64,000 bases of DNA from Glaciihabitans tibetensis (GTDB lineage: Bacteria; Actinomycetota; Actinomycetes; Actinomycetales; Microbacteriaceae): NCBI RefSeq assembly GCF_003003265.1, contig NZ_PVTL01000002.1, positions 186,001 to 250,000 on the forward strand, read 5' to 3'. Positions within the stretch are counted from its first letter, which is position 1. Every line of letters starts with the position of its first letter. Below are positions 1 through 7,524 of this stretch, piece after piece. A program made the translations under genes and the position numbers. The notes beneath the pieces are model-generated. The model was given only the letters and a program-made list of their open reading frames with translations, did no database searches and was not told the DNA's origin.

Positions 1-1224
1 GTTCTGCCCAACTCGGACATCACCCTCGACAAGTTTGTGCTTACCGACATCACCGACGGCGAACCCACAACCTACCCGGCCTCAACTCTCCGATACTACG
101 GCGGGGCCGCGGTCGACTTCGACACGGAGGGCGCTCGCGGGTACGGCAGTGTGCGTGGCTCCGATCAGAGAATCGACGTCTACGCGGACGCGTGGCAGAG
201 CGGGTATTACGATGTCGCCGTCGATTACCGCACCAGCAAGGCGTCCACCATCACCGTCAGTGTGAATGGTCGCGACGTCACCACCCTTGAGGCCTCTGGC
301 GGCAATGGCTGGAGGTCCACCGCACGGCTCCACCTCACCCAGGGCATCAATGAGATAGAGCTGCGGTCGAAAAAGGGTGCGCTGATCAAGCAGGTCACGA
401 CGACCCGGATTGCGTCCGCTGACACTGCCGCGGTCACGGTCGAGGCGGAGAACGCGACACTGCGCGGGGCCGCCGCCGTCGCCAGCATCGGGAGCAGCAC
501 CGGAACCAACGTTTCTGGTGGGCGCTACGTCGGCTACGTAGGAAACGGCGCAGCCAACACCCTCGAAATCGAGCGCGCAGCGGGCATCAACACAGCGGGT
601 GCATACAACGTGACCGTCGCATACTCGAACGCGGAGCTCAGCGGGGCACACGACTACAACCCCCAGGTTGTCGATCGCCGCATCGATGTGAGTGAAGGCG
701 CCGTGAGCGAAGGGGGTGTTGCGGGCAGCGCGGGAAGCGCCTACTTCCGGTACACCTACTCGTGGAATAGCTTCTGGGAACGCACCATCCCCGTGACACT
801 CACCACCGCCACCGATCCGCTGGTGTTCGGCAACACAACCGCGTACACACCGAACATCGACAGGGTGACGATCGCTCCCGTGGTTCTGGGAACACCCACA
901 ACGGTTGCCACCGGCCCCACGGCACCGCTGTCGACGGTGCCGCTGGCTGTCAACGCGAAGTCTCAATGCATCAACGGCGCGGTCTCGGTCGCGGTGTATG
1001 CGCTGAACACGGCGACCGCCAAGGCGGACATCAGGCTGACCACCGGATTCGGTGACAAGAAGTTCACCGGAATCACGCCGGGTTCTGCGGCGTACAACCT
1101 ATTTGCCACGGGCGCCACGTCGATTGACGCAGGAACCGCGACGGTTGCGGGCTACACCTGGATCAAGGGTTCCGGCTCCTACAGCACCTACCGGGCGCCC
1201 TACGCGGCGATCAGCTGTGATTGA
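1..1224 (+). CDS. C-terminal part of a secreted carbohydrate-binding protein (5' end outside window)
   Basis: The reading frame is open from base 1 and ends with TGA at 1222-1224, so the start and any catalytic domain lie to the left of the window. About 407 residues are visible. Two beta-sandwich-like stretches resemble carbohydrate-binding modules: one around residues 60-135 (VSVNGRDVTTLEASG), and one around 146-290 that opens with the CBM6/CBM35-type phrase VEAENATLRGAA and contains GGRYVGYVGNG. A last domain of about 90 residues carries two cysteines (SQCING near its start, AAISCD at its end) that could pair in an exported protein. The whole is probably a glycoside hydrolase or surface glycan-binding protein; which one cannot be told from this part. 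It converges on the tRNA-Leu gene. Confidence 0.7.
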   Translation, partial: VLPNSDITLDKFVLTDITDGEPTTYPASTLRYYGGAAVDFDTEGARGYGSVRGSDQRIDVYADAWQSGYYDVAVDYRTSKASTITVSVNGRDVTTLEASGGNGWRSTARLHLTQGINEIELRSKKGALIKQVTTTRIASADTAAVTVEAENATLRGAAAVASIGSSTGTNVSGGRYVGYVGNGAANTLEIERAAGINTAGAYNVTVAYSNAELSGAHDYNPQVVDRRIDVSEGAVSEGGVAGSAGSAYFRYTYSWNSFWERTIPVTLTTATDPLVFGNTTAYTPNIDRVTIAPVVLGTPTTVATGPTAPLSTVPLAVNAKSQCINGAVSVAVYALNTATAKADIRLTTGFGDKKFTGITPGSAAYNLFATGATSIDAGTATVAGYTWIKGSGSYSTYRAPYAAISCD

Positions 1225-1243
1225 CCAGTTGCCAGAACACGCC

Positions 1244-1328
1244 TGGTGCGGAAGAAGGGACTTGAACCCTCACGCCTTTCGGCACAGGTACCTAAAACCT
1301 GCGTGTATACCAATTTCACCACTCCCGC
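1244..1328 (-). tRNA. tRNA-Leu (anticodon UAG)
   Basis: Read on the minus strand, the gene starts GCGGGAG and ends CTTCCGC plus discriminator A and an encoded CCA (TGG at 1244-1246 on the plus strand). The acceptor stem pairs with one G-U. The D arm reads GTGAAATTGGTATAC. The anticodon stem CAGGT/ACCTG encloses the loop TTTAGGT, giving anticodon UAG for leucine CUA codons. The long variable arm (GTGCCGAAAGGCGT) is the class II feature expected of tRNA-Leu, and the T arm contains GGTTCAAGTCC. Nothing is missing. Confidence 0.97.
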
Positions 1329-1354
1329 GAGCGACTCAAGTGTAGCCGGGCGAG

Positions 1355-1392
1355 CAGCGGCTGCCGTCCTACGGTGAGGGCGGCAGCCGCTG
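1355..1392. other. Perfect 12-bp inverted repeat between tRNA-Leu and the tad operon
   Basis: CAGCGGCTGCCG at 1355-1366 pairs perfectly with CGGCAGCCGCTG at 1381-1392 around a 14-nt loop. Neither side is followed by a run of T, so it is not a textbook intrinsic terminator. It lies upstream of the divergently transcribed tRNA-Leu and 77 bases before tadA, so it could insulate the two transcription units or act as an operator. Function is unknown. Confidence 0.5.
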
Positions 1393-1469
1393 ATGTCGGT
1401 TGGTGGCGGCTGTGACGACGGCTGTGGATAACTTTTTTCCGGCGCGCCCATTTCGGTGACACTGTCTCC

Positions 1470-2699
1470 ATGAGCCGCGCGATCTCGATCATCACCGACC
1501 GCGTACGGGAGCGCGTGCAGCGTGACGGCGTCGACCTGTCGCTGAATCGCCACCTCGCCGACCGCTACGTGCGCGACGAAGTGAAGCTCTACAGCGAGCG
1601 GGCTCTCGGCGGCTCGCTTCCGCTCCTGGCCGACGAGGCCAGCGCCACCAACGAGGTGCTGGCGACGCTCACCGGCTTCGGGGTGTTGCAGCCCTACCTC
1701 GACGACCCTGAGATCGAGGAGATCTGGATCAATGAGCCCAGCCGGGTGTTTGTCGCCCGCCACGGCGTCGCTGAGTTGCTGGATCTCACACTGACCGAGG
1801 GCCAGGTTCGCGATTTAGTCGAGCGGATGCTGCAGTCCTCCGGTCGCCGGGTTGATCTGAGCTCGCCCTTCGTTGACGCCTCCCTGCCGGACGGTTCCCG
1901 CCTGCACGTCGTCATTCCCGACATCACCCGCGCGCACTTCGCTGTCAACATCCGCAAGTTCAGCCGTCGCATCCGCACGCTCCAACACCTCGTCGAACTG
2001 GACTCCGTGCCGCACCGTGCGGCCGAGTTTCTCCGCATGTGCGTGCTGAGCGGGCAGAACATTCTGGTGTCCGGGGCGACCCAGAGCGGCAAGACCACCA
2101 TGCTCGGGGCGCTGCTGTCCGTCGCGCGCGCGACCGACCGGGTGGTCACGGTGGAAGAAACGTTCGAGCTCAGCGTCCCGTCGCGGGATGCGGTGGCGAT
2201 GCAGTGCCGCGGCGAGAGCCTCGAGGGCACCGGTGAGGTGTCGCTGCGCCGACTCATCAAGGAGGCGTTGCGGATGCGTCCCGACCGGCTGGTGGTGGGC
2301 GAGGTGCGCGAGGCCGAGGCGCTCGACCTGCTCATTGCACTCAATAGCGGCATCCCCGGGATGTGCTCCATCCACGCCAACGGGCCGCGGGAGGCGCTCT
2401 CGAAGCTCTGCACGCTGCCGCTGCTCGCGGGCAAAAACATCGATTCGTCGTTCGTGCTGCCGACTGTCGCCGGCTGCGTCGATCTCGTGGTGCACTGCGA
2501 GCTGGGGCGCAGCGGCAAGCGCCGGGTCGTGGAGATCATCGCGCCGAGCGGTCAGGTGAACGGCGCCACGATCGAGACCAGTTCGATCTTCGCGACGCGC
2601 GGCGGAGTGCTCCAGCCCACCGGGGGATACCCGACCAAGCTGTCCAAGTTTCACACCCACGGGTTCGATCCGGCCTCGGTCCTGGCGGGAGCGCGGTGA
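1470..2699 (+). CDS. tadA: TadA/CpaF-type pilus assembly ATPase
   Basis: Type II/IV secretion ATPase, 409 residues, the motor expected to power assembly of an Flp/Tad pilus from the cytoplasmic face of the membrane. Walker A is SGATQSGKTT (residues 201-210; note ATQ where most TadA proteins have GTG), an Asp box lies around 227-234 (TVEETFEL), Walker B is DRLVVGEVRE (272-281) and the His box is IHANGPREA (301-309). Length is normal for the family. The gene opens a seven-gene operon and its TGA shares one base with the tadB start. A 203-bp stretch of its centre recurs in diverged form at 6213-6415. Confidence 0.93.
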   Translation: MSRAISIITDRVRERVQRDGVDLSLNRHLADRYVRDEVKLYSERALGGSLPLLADEASATNEVLATLTGFGVLQPYLDDPEIEEIWINEPSRVFVARHGVAELLDLTLTEGQVRDLVERMLQSSGRRVDLSSPFVDASLPDGSRLHVVIPDITRAHFAVNIRKFSRRIRTLQHLVELDSVPHRAAEFLRMCVLSGQNILVSGATQSGKTTMLGALLSVARATDRVVTVEETFELSVPSRDAVAMQCRGESLEGTGEVSLRRLIKEALRMRPDRLVVGEVREAEALDLLIALNSGIPGMCSIHANGPREALSKLCTLPLLAGKNIDSSFVLPTVAGCVDLVVHCELGRSGKRRVVEIIAPSGQVNGATIETSSIFATRGGVLQPTGGYPTKLSKFHTHGFDPASVLAGAR

Positions 2700-3568
2700 T
2701 GGCACTCACCCTCGGACTCCTCCTTGGCGCGGGAGTGCTGCTCGTCGCCGCGCCGCTCCTCTGGCCGCACGGCGCCACATCGCGCTCTCCCTGCCGCCGG
2801 CCCCGGTGGTCGTCCCGCGCGGAGGAGGTGCTCGTGCAGGCAGGCCTCCGGCGCGTGCCGGTGGCGGTGGTCGCGGCGGTGTCCGTCATCCTTGGGGCCG
2901 CAACCGCCGCGGTAACGAGCGCCGCCGTGCCGGTTGTGGCTCTCGCGCTCGCGGCTGGGACCGCGGGGTTGGTCGCGCCGACGGTGGTGATCATCACGCG
3001 GGCGCGCACCTTTCGACGCGCGACCCGGGTCGTCTGGCCGGATGTGGTCGACCACCTGCTGTCTGCGGTGCGATCGGGCCTCGCCCTGCCCGACAGCGTG
3101 GTCACCCTCGCCCACTCGGGCCCGCCCGTCACCCGCGCAGCCTTCGCCGATTTCGAACTGAGCTACCGCACAACCGGCAATTTCTCCGCCGCCCTCGACC
3201 GGCTCAAGGCCCGACTGGTCGACCCCGTCGCCGACCGGATCATCGAGACGCTCCGCATGTCCCGGGAGGTCGGCGGGCACGAGCTCCCAACCGTGTTGCG
3301 CAACCTCGCGGTGTACCTCCGTCAAGACGCCGCGATCCGCGCCGAAGTGGAGGCCCGGCAGTCGTGGACGGTCAATGCCGCCCGCCTCGGTGTCGCCGCC
3401 CCGTGGATCATTCTGGTACTCCTCGCCTCGCGCCCCGAAGCCGCCTCCGCCTACAACTCGGTGGGGGGTTCCCTCCTGATCTGCGGCGGGGCCGGGTTAT
3501 CGGCGGCCGCCTACTGGCTCATGCGCGCCATCGGACGCCTCCCCGAGGAAAAGCGGTGGTTCGAATGA
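2699..3568 (+). CDS. tadB: TadB-like pilus assembly membrane protein
   Basis: Type II secretion F (T2SSF) family protein of 289 residues starting at the ATG that overlaps the tadA stop by one base (TGATG). A hydrophobic N-terminus (residues 2-22), a long hydrophobic pair around 52-100, a cytoplasmic T2SSF core around 115-225 (WPDVVDHLLSAVRSGLALPD; FSAALDRLKARL), and C-terminal membrane segments after about 230. TadB and TadC together normally form the inner-membrane platform on which TadA acts. A long upstream extension of this frame lies inside tadA and is not part of the gene. Confidence 0.88.
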   Translation: MALTLGLLLGAGVLLVAAPLLWPHGATSRSPCRRPRWSSRAEEVLVQAGLRRVPVAVVAAVSVILGAATAAVTSAAVPVVALALAAGTAGLVAPTVVIITRARTFRRATRVVWPDVVDHLLSAVRSGLALPDSVVTLAHSGPPVTRAAFADFELSYRTTGNFSAALDRLKARLVDPVADRIIETLRMSREVGGHELPTVLRNLAVYLRQDAAIRAEVEARQSWTVNAARLGVAAPWIILVLLASRPEAASAYNSVGGSLLICGGAGLSAAAYWLMRAIGRLPEEKRWFE

Positions 3569-4503
3569 GCTCCCTCACCTTCTTCGCTGTGCTCTGCGGA
3601 CTCGCGCTGGGCGTCGGCCTCTGGTTTCTGGTGAGCATGGTTCCCCGGCTCAGCCGCCCCACGCTGGCGTTGCGTGTGGCGCCGTACGTGGTCGACCTGT
3701 CGAGCGATGCCCGCGACATCCTCGACCGCCGTCCCGTCAATCCGCTTCCGGTCTTCGGAATGCTCCTCGGCCCAATGCTGGGCCGCACGCGACGGCTGCT
3801 CGACCTCGTTGTTGGGGGAGTGGATGTCACGGAGCGACGATTACGCCAGGCCGCACTGCCGCTCACCGTAGAAGCATTCCGTGCGCGGCAATTGGTGTGG
3901 GCGGCGATTGCGGGATGCCTCGGGGTGCTCGCCGCGGCCGCCGTCCAGTGGGCGCGCCCGATCCCGGCCGCGGCTCATGTGGCGCTGGTGCTGCTGGCTG
4001 CTGCCGGCGGGTTTCTCGGGCGCGACGCCGTGCTGCAGCGGCAGGCATCCGCTCGAGGACAACGAATGGCAGCGGAACTGCCCACCGTGCTGGAGTTTCT
4101 CACGCTGAGCCTGTCTGCGGGAGAGGGAATTCTGGATGCTCTGCGGCGGGTATCGCGGATCTCCCGCGGGGAGTTGGCATCCGAGCTTGCGACGGTGACG
4201 ACCGCGGTCGCCTCGGGCTTGCCGCTGGCCGAAACGCTCACGGCTCTGGCCCGGACGCTCGAGATCCCGGCGCTCACGCGAGCCACCGAGCAGCTGGTGG
4301 GCGCCCTCGAACGCGGCACCCCGCTCTCGGACGTGCTGCGTGCGCAGGCGCAGGACTCCCGCGTCGAGTCCCGCAGGAACCTCCTCGAATCGGCGGGCAA
4401 GAAGGAAGTGGCGATGCTGGTGCCACTCGTGTTTCTGATTCTGCCGCTGACCATTCTGTTTGCCGTCTTCCCCGCCATTTTCGTTTTGCAGGTGGGCTTG
4501 TGA
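3565..4503 (+). CDS. tadC: TadC-like pilus assembly membrane protein
   Basis: Second T2SSF-type protein, 312 residues, overlapping tadB by ATGA. N-terminal membrane segment (residues 4-25), two central segments around 110-150, the T2SSF core around 170-285 (ELPTVLEFLTLSLSAGEGI; ALERGTPLSDVLRAQA) and a terminal membrane segment (MLVPLVFLILPLTILFAVFP). Its place between tadB and the small pilin-like genes, and its size, fit TadC. The 4-base overlap suggests translational coupling with tadB. Confidence 0.88.
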   Translation: MSSLTFFAVLCGLALGVGLWFLVSMVPRLSRPTLALRVAPYVVDLSSDARDILDRRPVNPLPVFGMLLGPMLGRTRRLLDLVVGGVDVTERRLRQAALPLTVEAFRARQLVWAAIAGCLGVLAAAAVQWARPIPAAAHVALVLLAAAGGFLGRDAVLQRQASARGQRMAAELPTVLEFLTLSLSAGEGILDALRRVSRISRGELASELATVTTAVASGLPLAETLTALARTLEIPALTRATEQLVGALERGTPLSDVLRAQAQDSRVESRRNLLESAGKKEVAMLVPLVFLILPLTILFAVFPAIFVLQVGL

Positions 4504-4553
4504 CGCCGACATCCACCTCACCTCGATCGACCACCAGCCCGAAAGGCTCACCC

Positions 4554-4769
4554 ATGAATGAACCAGCTCAGAAGATCTCACTTCGCATCGTCGCAGCGGA
4601 CCATGCCGATCTGAGTGGCCGCGCCGCGCCCACCGATCGCGGGGACGTACCCGGCTGGGTGCTGATCACTCTGATGACGGCGGGACTCGTCGTCGTCATC
4701 TGGGGGCTCGCCGGGCCGGCGCTCAGCGGTGTGTTCGAGCAAGCCATTGAGCGCGTCAGTAGCTTCTAG
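4554..4769 (+). CDS. Small pilin-like single-membrane-segment protein of the tad operon
   Basis: 71 residues if started at the ATG at 4554 (gaaagg lies 8-13 bases upstream). An alternative GTG at 4500 overlaps the tadC stop (GTGA) and would add 18 residues. The protein has a charged N-terminal half ending DRGD, then VPGWVLITLMTAGLVVVIWG, one hydrophobic helix, and a short amphipathic tail. This is the layout of an Flp-type pilin or the small DUF4244-like protein often found after TadC in actinobacteria; the glycine before the hydrophobic stretch could be the prepilin peptidase site. Assignment as the major pilin is inferred from position and shape only. Confidence 0.75.
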   Translation: MNEPAQKISLRIVAADHADLSGRAAPTDRGDVPGWVLITLMTAGLVVVIWGLAGPALSGVFEQAIERVSSF

Positions 4770-4770
4770 G

Positions 4771-5181
4771 GTGGACATCCGGCGGCTCTGGCGCGAGGAC
4801 GCCGGTTCCGCGGTTGCGGAGTTCAGCATGGTGGCCGGCCTGCTCACCGTGCTGACGCTATCCGTCATCCAGCTGGGCCTGGCCCTGCACGTGCGCAACA
4901 CCGTCATCGATGCCGCCGCCGAAGGTGCGCGCTACGCCTCCCTGGCGGGCGGCGACCTAGCCGGAGGTGACCTCGAAGCGGGGGAGCAGCGCACGCGCGA
5001 TCTCATCACCGCCGCAATCGGTCCCTCATACGCGCGGGAGGTCGCGGCTGCGAACGACGACTACCTCGGGTACCCGGCGGTCACCGTCACCGTCACGGCT
5101 CCCCTACCCGTTCTGGGACTACTGGGATTCAGCGATGCGCTGGAGGTGGCGGGACATGCACCCCTCGAGTTGGTCGACTGA
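4771..5181 (+). CDS. tadE: TadE-like minor pseudopilin
   Basis: 136 residues from the GTG at 4771, one base after the stop of the small pilin gene. N-terminal EDAGSAVAEFSMVAGLLTVL is the hallmark of TadE-like proteins: a short basic leader, the (E)F residue of a pseudopilin cleavage site, and a single membrane helix, followed by an extracytoplasmic domain (NTVIDAAAEGARYASLAGGD). Such proteins are processed by the prepilin peptidase and help assemble the pilus. The repeated GGDLAGGDLEAG is a small internal repeat. Confidence 0.88.
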   Translation: MDIRRLWREDAGSAVAEFSMVAGLLTVLTLSVIQLGLALHVRNTVIDAAAEGARYASLAGGDLAGGDLEAGEQRTRDLITAAIGPSYAREVAAANDDYLGYPAVTVTVTAPLPVLGLLGFSDALEVAGHAPLELVD

Positions 5182-5656
5182 CCGCCGTCCGCTCCTCGGG
5201 CGGGTGAGAGATGGCCGCCTGCGGAGCGACGAACGTGGCTCGGCCTCGCTCGAGTTCATCACCGCGGGCCTGATCCTGTTACTCCCGCTCGTCTACCTGA
5301 TCCTGAGCGTCTCGGCGATGCAGGCGGGCGCGTTCGCTGCAGAGGGCGCGGCACGGCAGGCGGCACGCGTGTACGTCCGGGCGGAATCGGAGGCGGAAGC
5401 CGAGCGCCTGGCCGAACGGGCAGTGGACTTCGCGCTCGCCGACTTCGGCGTCGACCGGGCGACCGCGACGGTGTCGGTGAGTTGCGCGCCCACACCCTCG
5501 GCGTGCCTTACCCGACGCGGGTTTGTCACCGTGGTGGTCGACGTGGCGGTTCCGTTGCCGCTGGCGCCCGCGGGCTTCGGGGGCGCCGCGCCGCCGTCCG
5601 TGTCTCTCCAGGCAGGTGCTACACAGCAGGTATCGCGATTCTGGGTCGAGAGGTGA
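5156..5656 (+). CDS. Second TadE-like pseudopilin
   Basis: 166 residues. The start chosen is the ATG at 5156, which overlaps the end of the previous gene by 26 bases but has a good ribosome binding site, GGAGGTGG at 5142-5149, six bases away. DERGSASLEFITAGLILLLP near residue 27 is again the TadE-type leader plus membrane helix (E-F pair conserved). The rest is an extracytoplasmic alpha/beta domain with two cysteines (SCAPTPSACL). It probably acts together with the neighbouring TadE- and TadG-like proteins. Confidence 0.85.
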   Translation: MHPSSWSTDRRPLLGRVRDGRLRSDERGSASLEFITAGLILLLPLVYLILSVSAMQAGAFAAEGAARQAARVYVRAESEAEAERLAERAVDFALADFGVDRATATVSVSCAPTPSACLTRRGFVTVVVDVAVPLPLAPAGFGGAAPPSVSLQAGATQQVSRFWVER

Positions 5657-6150
5657 CGGGCGCCGTGGCATCCGCCTTGGATCAGGCACGCCCGGGCACC
5701 ACCTACCGCACCCTGCCCTCTTTCGGTGACGAACGGGGCTCGATGCTGCCCCTCACCATCTTCTTCGGTGCTCTCTCGCTCGTGCTGGTACTGCTGGTCG
5801 TCGCCGCATCATCCCTCTATCTCGAACGCAAACGGCTGTTCACCCTGGCGGACGGCGCCGCGCTCGTCGGCGCCGAGGCGTTCGAGCTCGACGATGTGGC
5901 GCTCACCGCAGACGGGCCGGAGATCGTGCTGCGGTCGACCGCAATAGAAACGGAAGTTGAGCGATACCTGGCCGCGAACACGCCCGGCACCCTCGATGCG
6001 GTGGAGCTTGTCTACGCAGGCACCGGGGATGGCGCTACCGCGTCGGTTGAGTTGTCCGCCTTCTGGCGTCCGCCCGTGGTCAGCCTGCTGGTTCCCTCGG
6101 GCATCCGGCTGGAGGTCACTTCGACGGCCCGAGCAGTCATGCTGCGGTAG
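5653..6150 (+). CDS. TadG-like pilus protein (Flp pilus assembly, last gene of operon)
   Basis: 165 residues from the GTG at 5653, which overlaps the preceding stop (GTGA). DERGSMLPLTIFFGALSLVL at about residue 27 gives the Tad-type N-terminus, followed by LERKRLFTLADGAALVGAEA, the typical 'pseudopilin with aligned alanines' seen in TadG/TadE-related proteins. It closes the operon. Its 3' part (5931-6195) is repeated at 97 per cent identity at 11253-11517, and a degraded copy of the remaining gene lies just before that repeat. Confidence 0.83.
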   Translation: MTGAVASALDQARPGTTYRTLPSFGDERGSMLPLTIFFGALSLVLVLLVVAASSLYLERKRLFTLADGAALVGAEAFELDDVALTADGPEIVLRSTAIETEVERYLAANTPGTLDAVELVYAGTGDGATASVELSAFWRPPVVSLLVPSGIRLEVTSTARAVMLR

Positions 6151-6195
6151 CCGACTCGCACCCCACGTCCCACTTACTGGGGGAGTCGGAACTGC
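5931..6195 (+). repeat. Left copy of the 265-bp direct repeat that brackets the accessory island
   Basis: Covers the last 220 bases of the tadG-like gene and 45 bases downstream of its stop. Aligned without gaps to 11253-11517 (constant offset 5322). From 5939 on I count seven mismatches in 257 bases. Weaker similarity continues for about 16 bases beyond 6195. The sequence between the two copies is AT-richer and has a different gene content. Confidence 0.92.
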
Positions 6196-6212
6196 GTACC
6201 GAGCCTGCCATT

Positions 6213-6415
6213 GTAGAAACTTTCGAGCTCGGGGTCCCGTCGCGGGATGCGGTTGCGATGCAGTGCCGCGGCGATAGTCTCGAGGGCACTGGTGAGGTGT
6301 CGCTGCGCCGTCTCATCAAGGAGACACTGCGCATGCGTCCCGACCGGCTGGTGGTGGGCGAGGTGCGCGAGGCCGAGGCGCTCGACCTGCTCATTGCACT
6401 CAACAGCGGCATCCC
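6213..6415 (+). pseudogene. Internal fragment of a diverged tadA
   Basis: 203 bases that align without gaps to 2154-2356 of tadA (offset 4059) with 14 mismatches, about 93 per cent identity. The reading frame of the fragment is intact over 67 codons (ETFELGVPSRDAVAMQC through LVVGEVREAEALDL), and many differences are at third codon positions, with replacements at only a few sites. It lacks both ends of the gene, so it cannot make a working ATPase. It is joined on the left to the tadG 3' flank and on the right to unrelated AT-rich DNA. The pattern of mismatches says it came from a homologous but not identical tad locus. Confidence 0.9.
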
Positions 6416-6585
6416 ACGATTAGCAAATGGCACTTAGCTAACTAACTCCTCCTTATTGCTACGCAACTCCTACAGCGGCGTGAATCGCCCCCGGCGTCAG
6501 ACAGGCGTCGTACAGTGGAGGTGTCCCCGAAACTAGGCACAGGGACAACGTTGAGAAGTTCGATTAGCACAGGAGGGAGGACAAA

Positions 6586-6696
6586 ATGACCAAGATGAAA
6601 AGGCCGCCGCCTGTTGTAGAAAATGCGATAAGCCGGGTGCTCGTTACACCCGGCTTCGCATTACTAGCAGTACTTGCAATATTGATGGTGCGATAG
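6586..6696 (+). CDS. Candidate 36-residue membrane peptide
   Basis: Strong ribosome binding site AGGAGGGAGG at 6571-6580, then ATG at 6586 and TAG at 6694-6696. The peptide is basic at the start (MTKMKRPPP), then runs into a hydrophobic stretch (GFALLAVLAILMV) with a terminal arginine, so it would be a single-pass membrane peptide. A perfect 10-bp hairpin lies inside the frame (6630-6656) and an intrinsic terminator lies 98 bases downstream (6794-6838). The unusually good ribosome binding site is the main support. It could be a small toxin, a leader peptide or a holin-like peptide; none of these is shown. Confidence 0.5.
   Translation: MTKMKRPPPVVENAISRVLVTPGFALLAVLAILMVR
6630..6656 (+). other. 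Perfect hairpin inside the 36-codon reading frame
   Basis: AAGCCGGGTG (6630-6639) and CACCCGGCTT (6647-6656) form a perfect 10-bp stem with a 7-nt loop. No T run follows, so it is not an ordinary terminator. Being inside a short translated frame, it could act in attenuation or RNA stability, or the RNA itself rather than the peptide might be the product. Confidence 0.6.
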
Positions 6697-6793
6697 CCAA
6701 TGACTTGCATAAAGACTGGCATTCGCTATCTTTCCAGATTAGTTAGCCAGATGGAAAATTTGTTGTCCATATGGGATAACTAGTATCCAATTC

Positions 6794-6838
6794 GGTGGGC
6801 TTCTCGACGGATTTCTTTTTGAGAGGCCCACCATTTTT
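6794..6838 (+). terminator. Intrinsic terminator in the island
   Basis: GGTGGGCTTCTC (6794-6805) pairs with GAGAGGCCCACC (6821-6832), a 12-bp stem with one G-U, followed by ATTTTTAGTTTT. It would end a transcript of the 36-residue peptide gene. The rest of the gap 6697-7023 is AT-rich, with short minus-strand open frames that lack a convincing start or protein-like composition; I see nothing else in it. Confidence 0.8.
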
Positions 6839-7023
6839 AGTTTTGAGTTCGCGATGACATCTCCGCGACGCACACTTGCATGGAAAGCGTCTCGCGCTTG
6901 ATTCAGAGCAGTAGCTAAGGAACGCCATCCGCGAAGAATTGGCGAACGCCCGCACAGAACTGGCGCGCGGGATGTCGGAATCACCCGATAGGTTGAGGGT
7001 CCATCAATTACGTACGGAGACCA

Positions 7024-7344
7024 ATGGACATCGAGTCAGTTACAGAGAAAAATTCCGTTGAGTACAAAACGGCAGCAGAGGTGCCATTTCTGATCTGGTA
7101 CGCGAACAAGGCCATCATTGTGACGCTTGATCAGCTGCAGGCCTTCAAAGATGCAGCCGCTACGGCTACCGCCCCGGAGTGGTACTACTTCGGGTTGACA
7201 GGAGTCTTGCTCGGCGCGGGGGTGCCCGTCATTTTTGAACCTGACGTCGCCCCGCACGAGAAAGGCGTCTTCTACATTGACTATCGTAATTACGCGGGTG
7301 ATGGATTCTTTGACGCCATGGAGCCGGGAATTCAGCTCTCTTAG
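7024..7344 (+). CDS. Hypothetical protein, 106 residues
   Basis: Not recognised. ATG at 7024 follows CGGAGA by five bases. The protein is acidic, soluble-looking and rich in aromatic residues (PEWYYFGLTGVLLGAGVPVI; FYIDYRNYAGDGFFDAME), with no signal peptide or membrane helix long enough to be sure of. The next small gene begins on the base after its stop. AT-leaning codon use compared with the surrounding chromosome suits recent acquisition. Confidence 0.7.
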   Translation: MDIESVTEKNSVEYKTAAEVPFLIWYANKAIIVTLDQLQAFKDAAATATAPEWYYFGLTGVLLGAGVPVIFEPDVAPHEKGVFYIDYRNYAGDGFFDAMEPGIQLS

Positions 7345-7524
7345 GTGACAGAGGGTCCGGGTCACTCCGTGACCTACCGGTGTGACGCGTGCCAGCTCGG
7401 GTTGGGGATTGCAGAGTCAGAATGTGAAGTCATTTTCGCTCTAAGCGAATGGCAGCCCAGACTCACCGGAACGGAGCGGCATCATGGAGTTATTCACATG
7501 CGTGCTCACACGACGGATCAGTGA
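7345..7524 (+). CDS. Possible 59-residue zinc-finger-like protein
   Basis: GTG at 7345 directly abuts the stop of the previous gene (0-base gap) and the frame runs to TGA at 7522-7524. The product reads YRCDACQLGLG near the start, then a third cysteine (SECEV) and a histidine-rich tail (ERHHGVIHMRAHT), so a CxxC...H/C metal site is possible. No separate ribosome binding site is visible, so expression would depend on coupling to the upstream gene. A real but short gene is more likely than chance given the abutting start, but support is modest. Confidence 0.45.
   Translation: MTEGPGHSVTYRCDACQLGLGIAESECEVIFALSEWQPRLTGTERHHGVIHMRAHTTDQ

Noticed and set aside
6739-6984. Minus-strand frames of 70-81 codons in the island
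   Set aside because: They run through the intrinsic terminator at 6794-6838 and have no ribosome binding site or recognisable composition.
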